Assembly (NCBI GenBank): GCA_033064195.1 | Contig: JARBJD010000007.1 | Coordinates: forward strand, 1 to 64,000 | Direction: 5' to 3' | Length of the DNA: 64,000 nucleotides | Source of the DNA: Blattamonas nauphoetae | Lineage: Eukaryota; Preaxostyla; Oxymonadida | Shown here: piece by piece, positions 21,491-36,500 of the stretch | Numbering within the stretch: the first letter of the stretch is position 1 | How the letters are laid out: each line of letters opens with the position of its first letter | Notes under the pieces: generated by a model | Database searches by the model: none | What the model was told of the DNA's origin: nothing | The model's input: the letters and a program-made list of their open reading frames with translations, nothing else | Made by a program: the position numbers and the translations under genes

Positions 21491-24343
21491 TTACCACTTA
21501 ACATAGCGGACATTTCTAGAAACATCCACAGTTGGAAATTCGATCTGGTTGAGAGCAAGAACTTCGAGACAGTTGCTGCCCCAGCCTAACGAAACCTGTA
21601 GAAGAGATGAACGAAAATAAGACGAAAGAATATCATAGAGTTTGAAGTTGAAAAGCATACACCAAATCGCATTGGTTTGGGGATGTTGATATAGTATCCG
21701 CCTTGCTGTCTCCCATTGACGAATAGATGAAGAGTTCGAGGCTTTGAGTATAAGTTGGCTTCAAGAGTCACGATCGATCCAGCTTCGACTGGGAGCATGA
21801 GAGAAGATGTGATGTTATGATTGTGCTTCATATTTCCGGTTGAGATATCAAAAGCAGCAGAGTAGCTGTTTTCTCCCATTCCGTGATTTTGCACTGGTGG
21901 ATGATGTAGTACATCCAGAATTCCGATGAGGATTGAGGTTATGCCGTTATCTTGGGAAATATCGTGAACCTTGAAAGCACATTGGATCACGCCCTCAGAA
22001 AACACAGCGTCGGCCAGAAGGATAGTATTGAATGAGAGTCCTTTGCTAATCTTACCCATTGTTTTGCCATCAACAAGTGTGGAATCTTTGTGGACGCATT
22101 CAAGGTGGAATGGACATTCCCCAATAACAACAGGTTCAATGGAGTTATCTGTAGCTAATCGCAATCCCACGGCTTCATCGAAGGTTGGACCATCAAAGAT
22201 TTCGTTAATAATATCGTTCGTTGTGACTGGTTTGTCAGGTTCGAAATCTTCTCCCTCCATACTCATCTTTGGGTTGGCCCTCATCTTTTCTTCCATACGA
22301 AGAGTGAACCCTTTCAAAAATTCAGCTTTTTCTCCGACTGATCCAGGAAGAGCTGTACCTGTTTCGTTTCCTTGGATAAACTCTTTAGCCTTTCTCAAAC
22401 TCTCTTCCTGCTTCCGAATGATACTTTTGAGTCTTTGGATTTCTTGTGCTTGAGCCAGAGTGGATTCAGGGGCACGTTGACCGAGCTTTGTGATATCATC
22501 AAGGGTCAGCCTGAGCTTTCCATCTGCTGTTGATTTGAGACCTTCGTTGACATGAGCCGATGAGATCATTCCGGATGTGCCTAATTTGAGTGTTGGTTTG
22601 TTAGGAGAGGCGAACATTGGATCAGTGAGACCTGATCCAGTGGCGAGGAGATTCACATCTTTGAGAGGTGCTGAGAGGTCATTTTCGGGCGCTACAAGAC
22701 CTGCCACGGCAAGAGGATTTCGTTGTGGTGCGAGTGGATTATTGAGTGGCAGTGGGGCAAGACTGATTGGGAGGTTCTTTGTTGTTGAGAGAGTCGCTGT
22801 TGGAATGATGGCATTTTCGGTCGGAATACCCGGCTGAGTGTTCAATTGGAGGGGATGTGCCTGGACAATACTTGTCTGAGGGACAAGAGTTGCTGTTCCT
22901 TGAGGGGCTGGAAACTGGATGGCTGGAGTGGCTTCGAAAATGTTCTTCGGCTGAGGTGCAGTCTGAAGAATAGCCGATGGTGCCGTTGTAAGTCGTTGAT
23001 TGACGGTCGGGACAAACTGAGGAGGTTGATGTGTTGGAAGTGCAGGATGAATGGTTGTTGGGAGTTGGAGTTGGGGAGGAGGTTGAATATGCGGTGGAGT
23101 TTGAAGATGTATTTGAGGAGGAGGCTGTGCTTGAGGTGGGGCTTGCGCCGATGTTTGTTGTGTTGGTCGAGTTGTGGTTGGTGGGCGACTGACTAGAGTA
23201 TTTGATAATGATCCAATCGTTGGACGAGAAATAGGGTCCTATGTGAAGAAGATAAGGGAAACATTCAGACGATAGACTGAGGCATACGAATGAGAGGAGA
23301 CGATTGATGAATCCTGCTCTCTGTGAATCAATTTGGAAAGGAAGGGGTTGGACCAGCGTTATTTCATTTGGATCAATGATACTCTCTTCCATGATTTGTT
23401 TCAGGATAACAGGTCTGATTTGGATGAGTTGAAAAAGTAAAGTTTCATCAACAGATCGTGAGGCTGGATCGGCAGCATTTGGAGGGACAATAAATAGCGG
23501 CCGAAGCATATACACCTCAAGAAAGATACATGCCAGAGCCCAGAGATCTGACGCCATGGAGTAATGACGAGACTGCAAGATTTCTGGTGACAGATAGAAA
23601 CTGCGAAAACGAAGTTTATTCAAGAAAAATTGAGAAAAACCCTTCATTAGGAATAGCTGAGCTCAGAACATGGTTATAGGAATAGAGGAACAAGGAAGAT
23701 CCAAGATATGCTAAGTTTGATTTTGTCAGGAAAGAGAGAGAATATTAATTGATCAGACAATAGAATAGGAGATATAAAATGGAAAAATACCGATTTTCGC
23801 ATGGCCATCTTCTGTGAGAAAAATTGTGGAAGGTTTGAATTGCCGGAGAACGATGGAGTGAGAATGGTAGACTTGAAGCCCAAGAATCAACTCCTTCCAG
23901 ATTTGAGTGAAGAACTGATAGAGAAGAAAAATATAAATGAATGGAGATTGACATACTTCTGCCGTCATGGATCGATTGTTCTCAGATAATGTGGTGACAA
24001 GATCGTGCAGTGTCCCACCTGGGCAAAATTCCATCACCAAATAGATATGAGTATTATCGTGAAATTCCTCTTTTGTTTGGAGAATGTATTCAGATTGGAT
24101 CTCGACAAGAATTTCTATATCTTCCAGAACATTTTGGAGTTCTTGTGGTTGAGTGTACGGGATTCGTTGAATAAGAACCTGTATATCGAGGCTACGATCT
24201 AAACAAATCCACAATTCTTGTTCTCCCTGCACTAGGGACTCCTGAAACTCGACTGAGGTTGATTTGACGTTGAGATTGTTTGTGGAGAGGTAACAATAAA
24301 ATAAACGAAGTAAGAAATGCAAACAATTTCCTAAACGCGCCAT
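21491..24343 (-). CDS. NEK-like pseudokinase with C-terminal SPRY-like domain
   Basis: A multi-exon minus-strand gene. The N-terminal kinase fold is recognisable: NTHIYLVMEFCPGGTLHDL (about 24000), a helix like LILGLQVYHSHS, then FYLSPEILQSRHYSMASDLW (about 23560). Catalytic positions are replaced. The beta-3 lysine segment reads VLIQRI, the HRD loop reads VLRQFKPSTIFL and the DFG site reads YLG once the intron is removed. A long Pro/Gln-rich linker, a short coiled coil (QEIQRLKSIIRKQEESL) and a SPRY-like domain follow (LFVNGRQQGGYY, MRFGV), ending VRYVKW. The last intron is at about 21660-21598 and the stop at 21491-21493. No frame damage is seen, so it looks like a conserved inactive kinase, probably a scaffold. 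Exon 1 is uncertain. Confidence 0.75.
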
Positions 24344-24581
24344 TTAACCAGTTTTCTAATTGAATCTCAGTTCTGTGTCCGAGTTGAGGATTGTCTGAAG
24401 ATCTCTGACCCACAATAAGAATGTTTTTTTAAATCTTCTGATAAGGCGTTAGAGGAGAAGAACTTGATAGAGACATGAGGAAAAACGATATTAATCCGAA
24501 AAATCCCTACAAAACAGAATACTAGTGCCAAATGATGAACGAAGTCATCACGAAGGAAAATCAATGTTAAGGAAGTCTCAC

Positions 24582-27500
24582 TCACATCCACGGAAACCAC
24601 CACCACGGAAGAGATGATAGGTAGTCTTGATGCAAGGCTGAATGAATGACAACATAAGATGACGTGTCAATTGCGTTCTGTTGATCTCTCCGGAGTTGTT
24701 CGGCAGGCGACAGCATCTGTGCTCGTGCCAGCGCATATTCCACAAGTTTAGTTGATATGGAGTGGATTTGTTCTTGAGAAGGATGAACAATATCAGCGAG
24801 ACCAACAGAAGATAGGATGACAGGTGAAAGGGTCGGTGATGGAGCAAAGGTATGAAGGGCGATACGATACAATTCGTGCAGAGAATCAAAGATCGACATT
24901 GTGTGAGTTTCTGTCACAGATTCCGCAGAATGAGTGAATGCCCTTGCATAGCATCCTCCAGTCACAATATCTCCGAAGAGTCGAACAAGCGGGAGAGAGC
25001 ATCGGATGCGAACAGAAGAGAACCGAGTTGTGGGTGGTTTAGACGGGTGGTGATTGAGCTGTGCCAGTGGATCGTACGAGAGCCCGAGACGCCACCACTC
25101 ATTGCCACTGAGGTCTGCTTCAGTCAATCCCCACGGATCATTGAAATTCCAAACCGTTTGCGCACAGCTTCCAATTTCCGGGTATATCACGAGAGAAGAC
25201 GGGCGGGCCGGGGCAAAGGAGCACAGATACGTGAAGAATGCTCCGATCCCCATCTGATTGGCGAGTGATCGCATGGCCGGTTGGAAGAACTCTGGCATTG
25301 GGAGTCGACGACGAATTGCAGCTTCGAGAAAGTCTTGTGGCATTCTCATTTTGGCTTTGAGAAGAGCCGGCTGGAGTGCATGCTCCTTGCAGCAAAGTGG
25401 GATGGAGGGTTTTGGTGAGAGGACGGAATCAAGAGCGAGGTGATGGATACTTAGCCCACGCTGGGCGAGAACAAAACGGATAGATGTTTCAAAATGCTTA
25501 GGAAGACCGTGAGTGTGAAGGAGAGCAAGTGAAGAATCACATGTACTGATCCAGGATTCGAGTGGAAGGTGAGTATTTAGTGAATGTATTGTTGAATAAA
25601 GCTGACCCATCTCCTCAACTTGCAGTGTTGTCGGTGTTGGAAGTCGGGATCGAGTCCTCAAATTTGCTCCCCATTCCCGAGCAACTTCACTAATGGTAAC
25701 CCCTTCTGAGAGATCCCGGACCAAGATGCAATCATCTCCAATCGGAACTGACACAGGCACTGTGGCAAATGAAAACGTTGTATTTCGTGTGATGGCCTGC
25801 TGCATTGTTGGTTGGATGTGATCAACATCTGCATGAACATGTCCCAGGTTGATCGATGCTTCTTCAATGTCATGTGGTTTGTGTTGTCCGATGGGAAGGC
25901 CATGCCATTGTGGAGTGGTTCTGTGCATGACTCGACCGGTGAGAGCGGTTGTCGATCGAGGAAGGAGCTCAAAATTGGCCAACCCATTTTGACTCACCTG
26001 TCTCGAGAGGGATCGAGACACAGTACCTCCCACGGTTTGAAGGAAGAAAGCTGGCTGTGTTGAAACAAATGGAGCCAGAGCATAAACAGACGGAACGATT
26101 AAAGGAGTGTGTTCAGTGTGGTTGTTATATACAGCAAATGTGTGGAAGGTGTTTGTTTTCGAAATAAAAGTCAGAAGTGGAGTTGACATGGTTGATCCGA
26201 AGGGGACGGACATCCGCGAAGCTGTGACAGACCCACAACTCAGGGGAGTGAGGTTCACAAAGAAAGAAAAAGGCGATTCACGTTGAACAAATAGGACATC
26301 CGAATGCAAAGTGTGGATGAGACACGATGGGACATATTTGATTCGCTGGTACTGAGATTGTTCCGCATGGAGGAACGCTACCTCCCGTGTATCTTCGTTG
26401 AGGGAGAGCGGAGGGGGAGAGGATGGTGAGAGGAGATGATCAATCCCTGGAATTGGGATCGAGACTGTGGAGAAGGTATCTGCAAGTTCTTTGAGGAGAG
26501 GAGCACAATGAAACAACTCAATCTTGGATGGACATTCCTTGGCAAGAAGATCTCTCCAGACTGAAAAATAGTGGAGTGCCGATAACAGGGTACAGAGAGG
26601 TGCTGTTTGATCATCTTTGAACAAACATGGAAGAACAGATGCAAATGCCCAGAAGACTGGATGAAGTTGTGATTGATGTTGCATAATGAAGTCGAACAAG
26701 GCAAGACATTGTTGCCGACACTTTTCAAGAACGAAATTGAAAGGAGTTGGTTCTTTCTGTTCAACCAGATCGACGAGATGTTCTGAAATCTTCTGGACAA
26801 TATCCCCCATGCTGATTGTTGAGGCGCTGTTGAGCCCATGCATCCAAATTGCGACCAGATAATCGACAGTGTTGAGGACCACATGCGATGAGGGAAGAGT
26901 GATGGAGCGGATTCCTTCGAGAAGACGATCAAACAGTCGATGAGTTTGATGAAATCTTGCTGAGAATGATGACGAAAGCGATTTGATCAATTTGATACTT
27001 GACTGAGAGATTGACAGAGCTGGTGCTGACGAAACTGTCATGTCAACTGATGTTGCTTGTCGATTGATTGAAGCGGATAACGAACTAAGCAAATAGATAA
27101 CAATGTGAACGTATTTGCCGATGGCATCATTCAAAGCGTGTGTGAAGAATTCGCGGTTTCTTTCATTCACTGAGAGAATCATTGGAACTGTGTGAGGAAC
27201 CCAAGCTGCTGGGTTTATTAACAAATGTGGGGTTGGATCACGAACAAAGAAAGTCCGAATGATTTTTGGAAATCCACTGTTGAGTTCAGGACGACAGAGT
27301 GTCGTGAGTAAGGCTGCAGTCCAATCGTCCGCACCTTTCGGATGGAGACGAAGGAGGGAGAGGGTAGCGTACGCAAACGAACACATTCCGTCTTCAAGAG
27401 TCAAGTGAGATTGAGAATCAGGAATTGTGCCATCTTCACGATTTGGCTTTGCAGAACGAGGAATATATTCATCTGACGGAAGGCAGCATCGGAGGATGAA

Positions 27501-30500
27501 GACGTAAAATAGGTTTCGAGTAAGATCCCGCCACGCCGTCCAATCTTCGGGCTTTGCGAGAACAGCTTCACATGCTTTGACAATAGCTAAGTTCGGTTTT
27601 CGGTAGCGGAAGAGTGCCTCAGCTACAAACTGTGTCTTCCTCGGATTGCTTTCATGGATTGAGGAGAGTATTGTTTGCAGGGAATATTTCGCGTCGAGAC
27701 TGTTTTGGAATGAAAAAAGGAACTGTGGCAGATCAGATGTCGGCTTGACAACGCAGTCATATACACGACCAGCTGGCGTCGATTTTCGAATTGTCTGTGG
27801 ATCGATGTATTTCAGATGACGACGGATAGTCGACCGCACTCGAAGCAAAAGAGGATTCTCCAGAGTTGGTTCGGAGAGGCCTATTCCGAAGGCAAGTCGA
27901 AGAAGGATGTTTGCACGGCAGACAGAGCTCTGATCTTGCAGGGTAGATACAGCTGTGACCGAGTGTGCGTTCATTAGCCAGGCTCGGCGTATATTCCAGA
28001 CATCATCGTGCGTGATCCGATCATCGTTCAGAGGAGCGTCTCCAGATGAGCGTCGAAGAATGCTGATGAAACTCTGAAGGTCGCTGATTTCATTCATTTG
28101 GTTGAGAACAACACAGTGACTTTTTGTGTTGAAAGGAGGGAGATTGGTGAGAGTCAGTTGTTTTTTGTAGACGAACGCATTCAGGACCAACTCGGCGTTC
28201 CGAATCATGTATTGGCGAGACCACGGCTCTCCATGAGGATCGAGAATGGTTAGTAAGAGTGCCATGAGGGGAGGAAAGGATGCATGCGAAAGTTGAAATT
28301 CTCCATTCGACAATTCAGTTGCTTCTTGTGCGATCGCAGAATTGTTTCTCGATGACTGCGTGATCCGATAGTAGAGAATCTTTTCGAGATATTCATCGCT
28401 GTGAGTGTGTTCATAGAGTGACATGTACAATTTCTCCAAGAGTTGATACTCTGTCGTGTGATGGATGGCATTCCGCAGTGAATGAGTGAGAGCGGTCACT
28501 TCCGTCATTGATTGAAATCCAGGAAGAAGATCTGTGTTGAGAAGATTCAGAAACGCAAAGTAATAATCACGTTGGGTTGTCTCATCAGCAGAGAAGTGAC
28601 CCAAGCCAAGTTGTTCGGGTATGATATTGTCGGGTTGCGGGAAGTCGAGGAGATGCTTCGGCAGAGTCATTGAACATAGTGTATCGGTTGTTTCATTGTT
28701 CTCACTGGCAGTGCGAATGAACGGTGGAGGAACAAAAGCTTGCCTTTCCAGATCAGTGAGCGACGTGGGATTGGCGTATCTGGGAGTGTTATACCTTTGC
28801 CGTGCTGGGAGCTCTGTCACAAAATGTCGGTGCTTATGAAACAGGATGAACGAGACCATCCGTGGGACATATAATATATTTGTTGATTGGCTACACATAG
28901 CCATAACTGAACCGACGAGGAGTGACGAGTAGAAAAGAGAACTTAGGACATCTCTCGTTTGTTGAAGAGAAGAGCCTTGAAAAAGCACCGGTTCTGGGTG
29001 AGTGAAGAGAGTTTGGTCAAGAGTATGGCATGATGTATTAGGAGGAAACGTGATTTCTGATGTATGCGGAAAGAGTAGAGTTTGGTGGAAGGTTGGAAGA
29101 TCCTCTACTGGTAATGCCTGAGAGAGAGGTGAGTTTCGATGAGATGGAACAGTAAGTGTAGGGAGACTTGCCCTGATCACGACCGTCTCATCAGATGGAT
29201 TCTTCCACTCTTCTTCATCATCCAATAAAGCACAGTGTAACGACTGGTTGGACGGCACAGTGAGATCGATGAAGTATGGGAGAGGAAGAGGCATTCCGTA
29301 TCGATCACAATGCTGGATGAAGAGTGGGTCGAGAAATGATTCGATCAGCGTATCCCGACTTTTAAGATGAGCCTTCTCTGGCAAATATTCTTCATCTTCA
29401 CTCTCGTCTTCATCCTCAGACTGGTCAGATTCAGAAAGATCTTTAAATTCTTCATCCAACCAGAGAATATCATCAAGCACATCCAACCTTTTTTGAAGAT
29501 TCACTGCTCTCGCATGATCTCCCCATATCTCAGAGTCACTCCGAAAATCTGTGCTGTCGTTTGTTGACATGTTTGGCCTGTCAAGTTGCATCTCCAACCC
29601 TTCTTCTGTGACTCTTGGCAGTTTGTGTCCCCTCAAAGTTATTGCCTGACGAAAAGGGGTGCGAACAGATCCATATCGACGGAGTCTTCGTCCTCTGTCG
29701 TGGATTTCATTCATCGACAAGGTGAGATATCCGAGTGTCGTTTCCAACGCGGCAAAAGTCATTGCTAGTCTCCCCACAAACGAAGGAGGCAATGTCAATG
29801 CTGTCGATGACGCAAAGAAAGGTGCGTTAAACGGACGTGCACCATGATTTATGGATGAACAAGTTTCTTCTGGAAGGTGGGGAGGTGGGATTGAATATGG
29901 GTAAAGGATTTCATTTGTATGGTCAACAAAAGAAGGCGGAGTTTCTGGAGTGATGAGATCAGCAAAGCGAGGGGTGGATGAAATGGATGCACTTGACCGT
30001 GGCTGTGATGAAACTTCGGATAGATGTGATATATCTTCTCTCCACCCCATGCGTTCCGAGATGATCAGAGAAGCCTGAAGATGTTCATAATCGACGGATT
30101 GTTGAGACAGAAACCCTCCTCTCATTCGATGGAAGGCAGGGAGAAGAGTGCGTCTAGATTCCAGAGAGCCCAGATTGAGTGAATGAACCATCAAGGTGGG
30201 GTGCATCTGCTTCACAAGTCTTGTCGGATGATATGCCAGAGCAGACGACGTTACAAAAGGGCTCAGAGTCCAAAATGGTGATGTTGTTGACTGTGGGAAA
30301 TGTGAAGTTGTCATCCGTCGTGGAATGGAAGAGAACGGCCATTCTGGACGTGATTGGTGCGCGTCAAACCGATGGATGGGGACCGTGCTGTTTTGAGTGA
30401 ATAGACTGGATCGATTAAACCCGAGTTGTCGGAGGGCAAGCTGGATCGTGGCAAATTGAGTTCCCTTTAGGGCTTCTTGAAAGTGCTCTGAAGTCATATC

Positions 30501-33500
30501 GTTCACGAATGTGGTTGACTTTGAACGAATGATGGCAATCTGGTCGTGGTCCGAATAGTGATTCCACAGTTGGCTTTCAAACTGAAGAGACAACGTGTTG
30601 AGAAACGAATACGACGTTAGCGAGAGACTGTAGATTGTTCCAAGGAGTTGACCATGCGAGACCTTTGTGACGAATGAGAACATGAAAGATGAATCCATGT
30701 CAAAGAGTTGTTGAATGTTTGTGTTGACCTCGACAGCAGAATCAGACAAAGAAACTTGATTGTGATTTCGAACCTTACTTGTGTGGAGTGCTAAAAGAAC
30801 AGGTTGGCTGTTCCATTTTGTTTCCTCAAGTGATAATTGTTGGTCACAGTTCTGAGATTGAAAATGGGTTGGTTGTCGAAAAGATGGTGCGAACCACACA
30901 AAATTAAGGGCGAAGCGAAGATTATCCTGCCCGTGGAACATGTGTGGCTGTTTTGAAAGGAGAATGCTGCAATATTCGAGTCTCTGCGACATATTTGATG
31001 GCAAGTGATGATAAAAGAACAAAAACAGATTGAAAACTGTCTCAAAGTATCTGTTGGCGAGACAGTGGACGTAAATATGCTGTAATTCTGTCAGAAATAG
31101 TGAATCATCATCATTTTCAGAAAGGGGATCGATGAATGCCGGTCTAATCGATACAAGAGTTTTTCGAATTTCTCCAGTCTGGTCGAAAAAAGTCTCGTTT
31201 TGCTTAAACTTCGAGAGAATGGCTGATCTTTCGTTCTGCAGACTGAGATGTTGACAGTAGACGTGTTGATTTAATTCAAGCGTGTGACGATCAAATGCCT
31301 GTTGCTCGCTCACTGTGAATGAAGGGATTGTGAGAAGACGTGTCCTGATGGAATGCCGAAGATTGAGGAGAACAAAGCGATGGAGATGAATTTCATTGTG
31401 AGGAGATGAGGTCGGGTTTGGTCGATAGATTCCCACATCGAATGCATCTGCCAGGCTGAGAAACCACGAGAGTTCTGTGAACTGCGCAATGAAGATCTTG
31501 ACTTGCTTTGTGAAGAAAGCCAGAATATCTTTGTTTGTATCTCCATACTGCAAATACCACCTTGTCAGGGAACATATTGATTTCAACATGACGTGGGAGT
31601 TCAGAGGAAGGAACGAATAGAAGACTAACAATTGATTTGACAGCGAGACCAAGAAGAGCGGATCTTCAATGTTGATTGCATCGCAGAGAATGCGTATCGT
31701 TTCAATGTCGATGTCTGTGAGATGAATCGAAGGAGTGACAAAGTTAGTGCTTTTTTGCTGTCGAATTAACGAGGCCTTATTAAGGATGATTGAGAGTGAT
31801 GCGCGGAGTGTACCCTTCACCCAATCTATCTGAAGTGTTTTAAACTGCGTTTGCTGGATCGGTCGGAGCCACGCTGCTGAGTCGAGTGAGTTTTGTTGGA
31901 AGAGGTAGCGAGATACATTTCTTGACAACTTTGAGTGGAGAGACATCACGTACGGTGCAATTGGAGGTAACATATAACCTGGAGAGGTTGTAAAATCTAC
32001 AATTTGTTGCCATTCCTCATTTGTCATGGAAAAGTCTGGATGATTGATCAAGACCGAAACATTCTCATTCATGATCGTTAATTTGGTGAGGAGAAAATAT
32101 GGCGAACTTGATGGAAAAATCCGTTCAGCAATGATCTTCCGAAGAGTTGGATATGAGAAAGAGTAAACGATGAGCGAAACATAACATTGACACGCACACA
32201 GGATCTGTTGCGCTTGAGACTGAATGAGTGAACTTGATGTTTGTGGTCCGATCACACATTGCTCATAGAAGGATAACAGTTCGAAGAAGGCTGCTTCTAT
32301 CCGAATGAGAAGTGGGAGAGACGGTGCTGAATGGAGCCACTTAATGGCAGAATCGTGAAGACAAGTCGATGAATATGATGGCTGGCCATGTCGATCTTGA
32401 GTGGGAGAAGCGATGGTCGAATGGCGTTGACTAACGAGAGATGTCCATGACATGACAGCACCGAATGAATAGCCATCGTTGACCAACTTCATCCATTGGC
32501 CCCATTCATCTGGTCTATTCCTGAACGTCGGAAGGTCCAATCTGATAAGCAAGCGAGCCAAAATCTGAGAAATCAAAGACTTCACTTCCAGTGTGTCAGA
32601 AGAGAGTGCAATCATGTCAGTCAAATCTAGTAAGGCAACAATGATAGATGATGCCCCGAGATGCAAGAGGTCAATGTCTGTAAGGAGAGCGGAAAGAAGG
32701 TATCGCAGCGTGTTGATATCATCCTTGAAACTCTGGACAATGGGGATGATTTGACTTGTGAATGAGGAATGGCGGGGATAGAGTCCCGTGGCCGATTGCT
32801 CTTCGTTGATGAACGAAAGTGGCGATCCCAAAATTGAGATGGCACTGATGTGCCAAGCGTGATGCTGTAGACCTGGATTCTCAAAGGTGGGTGCTGATTC
32901 ACGAGAGATGAAGTTAATATAGTCCAAGATTGATGAGAAGAGAGCCTTGCCATCCTGTGAGGCAGGAATATGGCCAGACTGGATGATTAGAGAATAAAGG
33001 AGTCCAGCAATCAAACTAACCAGATCATCATCGACCTCTTGCTCCGAACTCAGTGAGCTTACAAACATTCGAAGTTGATGCTCGATAAAGTCAATGTGAT
33101 GGCTCTGAGCATGTGTTTTGATAAATGAATACAAGACTCTTGTGTCAAATAGAAGGGATCGAAGTGTTGTGATGTCCACATCTATCATCGGTATGCTTGA
33201 GTGAAGGCGAATCGGAAAGACGACGATGTTGAAAGCTGTCTGAAACAATAACAGTTCGGTACCAAGTTCAATATTACCCTGGAGAGGAATTGTGTGTTGA
33301 TTTATGATAAATTGATTGTTCTTGAATGATATTTTTGCGAACATTGACGATACAGGCGTCTTCTCAAGCCAAACCTGGAAGAAGTCGGTGTCTTCCCTTC
33401 GAAGCGAATCGGAGTTGATGGATGTCTCAAGCCATCCCACGATCGGATTGAAGAGGTGTTTGAACAGAGACATGACAAGCTGTGCATTTGGAATGTTGTC

Positions 33501-36500
33501 CAACTGCAGGATTAAAGACAAGAGATGAAGCTTCAACTGAAACGAACACTTTTCCAGGTATTCCCTGAATTGAGGGACGAGATGTTCCAAATGAAATTTA
33601 TGAGACCGCTGCACAACGAGTGTGAATGCACCCCAAAATTGATATTCAATGTTCACAGGGACTTTGCTCTCCATCGTGCTCGAGAAAGAATTGATGGAGA
33701 GGTCCAGGAGAGTCACAATGGACTCGACGAGTGAATCTGAGAAGAGAGCAACAAGTTCATCACAATTGTCATTAAAAGAGAAAGTCGCGAGCGAGATGAG
33801 TGCATCGGCTATTGATACCACAGTTTGAGAAGTATTTGCGAGAAGCAAAAAATGGCGTTGACACAATATTGTGAGAATCCGTAAACCTTGCTTCAGTCGC
33901 GTGGAACACTGTTGAATAACAGCATGAACTTGTGGATCTACCATCTCAGGATTATTGGTTGACATCATATCTGAATAATAGCTCAGGATCATAGTGAGTT
34001 CTTCTGTAACCAGACCAGGGATATTGGCATTTCTATCTCGGTGAGTGGTGGATAACAGATCTGATGGGCTGAGAAAGCGTGAACTTTGGCAGCAGTTTAA
34101 CAGCTGTTGGGTAAATCTCCCATCTGGGACACCAAGAAGGAGTGACTCCACAAAATCAAGATTATCTGGGGAGTATTCTTGTTCAACGATCGACTCCACA
34201 AATGCATCTGGATAATGTTCTGTCAAAGATTGAAGGAGGTGGTGGAGAGGTGTGAGGGTTGCATATTGATGGAGAAGCTGGCGATCGTGTTGTCTCAAGA
34301 TTGAAATTGATGACAGATGGATGAGACGAATCGCATCCTTCGAGAGATTGTCAAAGAGTTGGAGAGTGTGCAAGGCAAGAGCATATTGAGACGGTTCATA
34401 GCGTGCAAGATTCTCACAGATTATTTGAAGGAGTGATCCAAGTTCACATTGAGGGAGTTGAACTTTCTGTGTCCTGAGGAAAAGAAGGCGTGACAAAGAC
34501 ATTGAATGTACTATTCGTTGACCAATGCCCGAATTCGGTTGATTGGCGACAATTAACTGATCGATGTCTGATTGAATCCACGTTGACAGATGTCGATTGA
34601 ATTTTTCATGAGCCTGTGTGCAATGAATGAGGTTGGCGTGTTGGAGGAGTCCAGCAGCTGCTGTGATTGACGACATGAAGTCCACATCGATCGCTCTGGA
34701 ATAGCAGAGGGCATAGACGAGGCCAATAAAGCCAACAATGATGAGACAGATATCCATACATAAAGGTTCAGCGGCAAAAGCGACCAGATCTTCGAAGAGC
34801 GCAAGAATAAGTGTGAGGGACGATAAATCGACAGTATCGAAGAAAGGGATGATGCGTTCAAATTGTTGATCCAACTGATTCTCTGAAATCCTGTTTGTGA
34901 CGAGTGATGAGAAGACGTCCGTTTGAAAGAGTCGCGTATCGATGGAGGAAAGAACGAGATTCATACAGTTCTGTTCCGTTTCTCGTTCCGAGAAGAGGCG
35001 AAATGCAGCAACAATAGTATTCAGGCATCCCGGAAGATGATTTTGAGAGATCGGGCTGAGTTTGAGAAATAGAGACAGAAATGAAAGTGAGCCAAGTGAT
35101 GAGACCAGAGTCAGTGGTTCAGCACTGGTCAGAAGTCGGGAGATAGTGGCTGAGATATCACATGTAAGCTGTGGAGGTAGTGGACAATGGTTGGGTTCGA
35201 TTTCAAAGAAGGTCTTCTGGAGAAGAACAGAGAGAGAAGGGAGCTTGTATGCCATGAGAAGGATATCTTCCATTGTGTGGCTGATACTTTGCCCAGAGAC
35301 GTCAATCCAGCGTCTGCCGAGGAGTTGGATTCCTTTCATTCCAGTATCTCGTTTGAACGAAGAGGCGGAAGCAAGCGATTGCACAAGGTAATCAAGTGTC
35401 CAATAGAGAACGTAGAGATGAGGAACCCCTCCGAAACCACAAGTTATTTCTCCATTGTGAAGGGACGAGAGGAGTGGAGTGATCATTTCTGAAGGATAGC
35501 ATCTTGAGAGAAGAGTCAAAACTGTATCTCTGGCAGCAATATGCACAAAAGTTGGAGATATCTCTGTTGTGAGTGGATTCGCATTCCACTTGTGATCAGT
35601 ATGAATGTGGTCTTCACACGATTGGTGGAGAATCGAGTGCGGAAGAGACAGATGATATGGGTCTCCCAAGTTCTCGTCATCGTCAAGGACATTCCGATGA
35701 ACTGTCTCGAAGCGATGGGTGAAGTCCATTGGCCATTCGCTTCCAACTGAGGAGACACCTGTGGGAAGGGCAGCTGTGTTGAGTGTTGTGAGCAGAGCGG
35801 AGAGGATCGGGACAAGGAAGACGACAAGTTCTTCAAACGGGAGATGGTTTACGAGGATAGACAGGAAACTGACGCCTGAGAGGTTGAGATCAAGTGAGTG
35901 AGAATTGCATCGATTCGTGGCTTCAGATACGATATATCGCAAAGTCGCGAACGCTGAACTATCGAGTGGGCTTCCTTTCGTCAAAACACGCTTTGTTTCT
36001 GCTTCTTGTCTGATCCTTGAGAACAGCTTTTTCTCTCTCCAATGTCGTTCTGAGTCAAACACAAATGTATGCTTTCCATGGATGAGTTTATGGAGTTTTG
36101 ATGGTTCAAACTCAGGATTGATGAAACAGACGAGAGCTCGAACGAAGAGAGCACATACCGGAAGTGTTGTCTGAATCACCGATTCAATCTCAAGATTCTC
36201 AAGTGCTTGGAACATGGCATCAACAAAGACGATTGGCTGAATGGTACTTGTGTCGACGGGTGAAGCCAAATGAGATCCTGGAGGATGAAGACTCATACAC
36301 ACAATTCTGACAAATGCTGAATATGCACCATGTGATGGCCGGAATCCAGGATACGAGTATGGATATGCCTCAATCGCTTCCCCTGGAGTGACTGCAAGCT
36401 GAGAAAAGCCTCCTGAATGTTCAGCACTGTCTCCACAGAGAATAGCGAAGTGAACCGCAAAACCTCGAAGAAGTGATGCAACATCGTCACTTGCAGGTCG

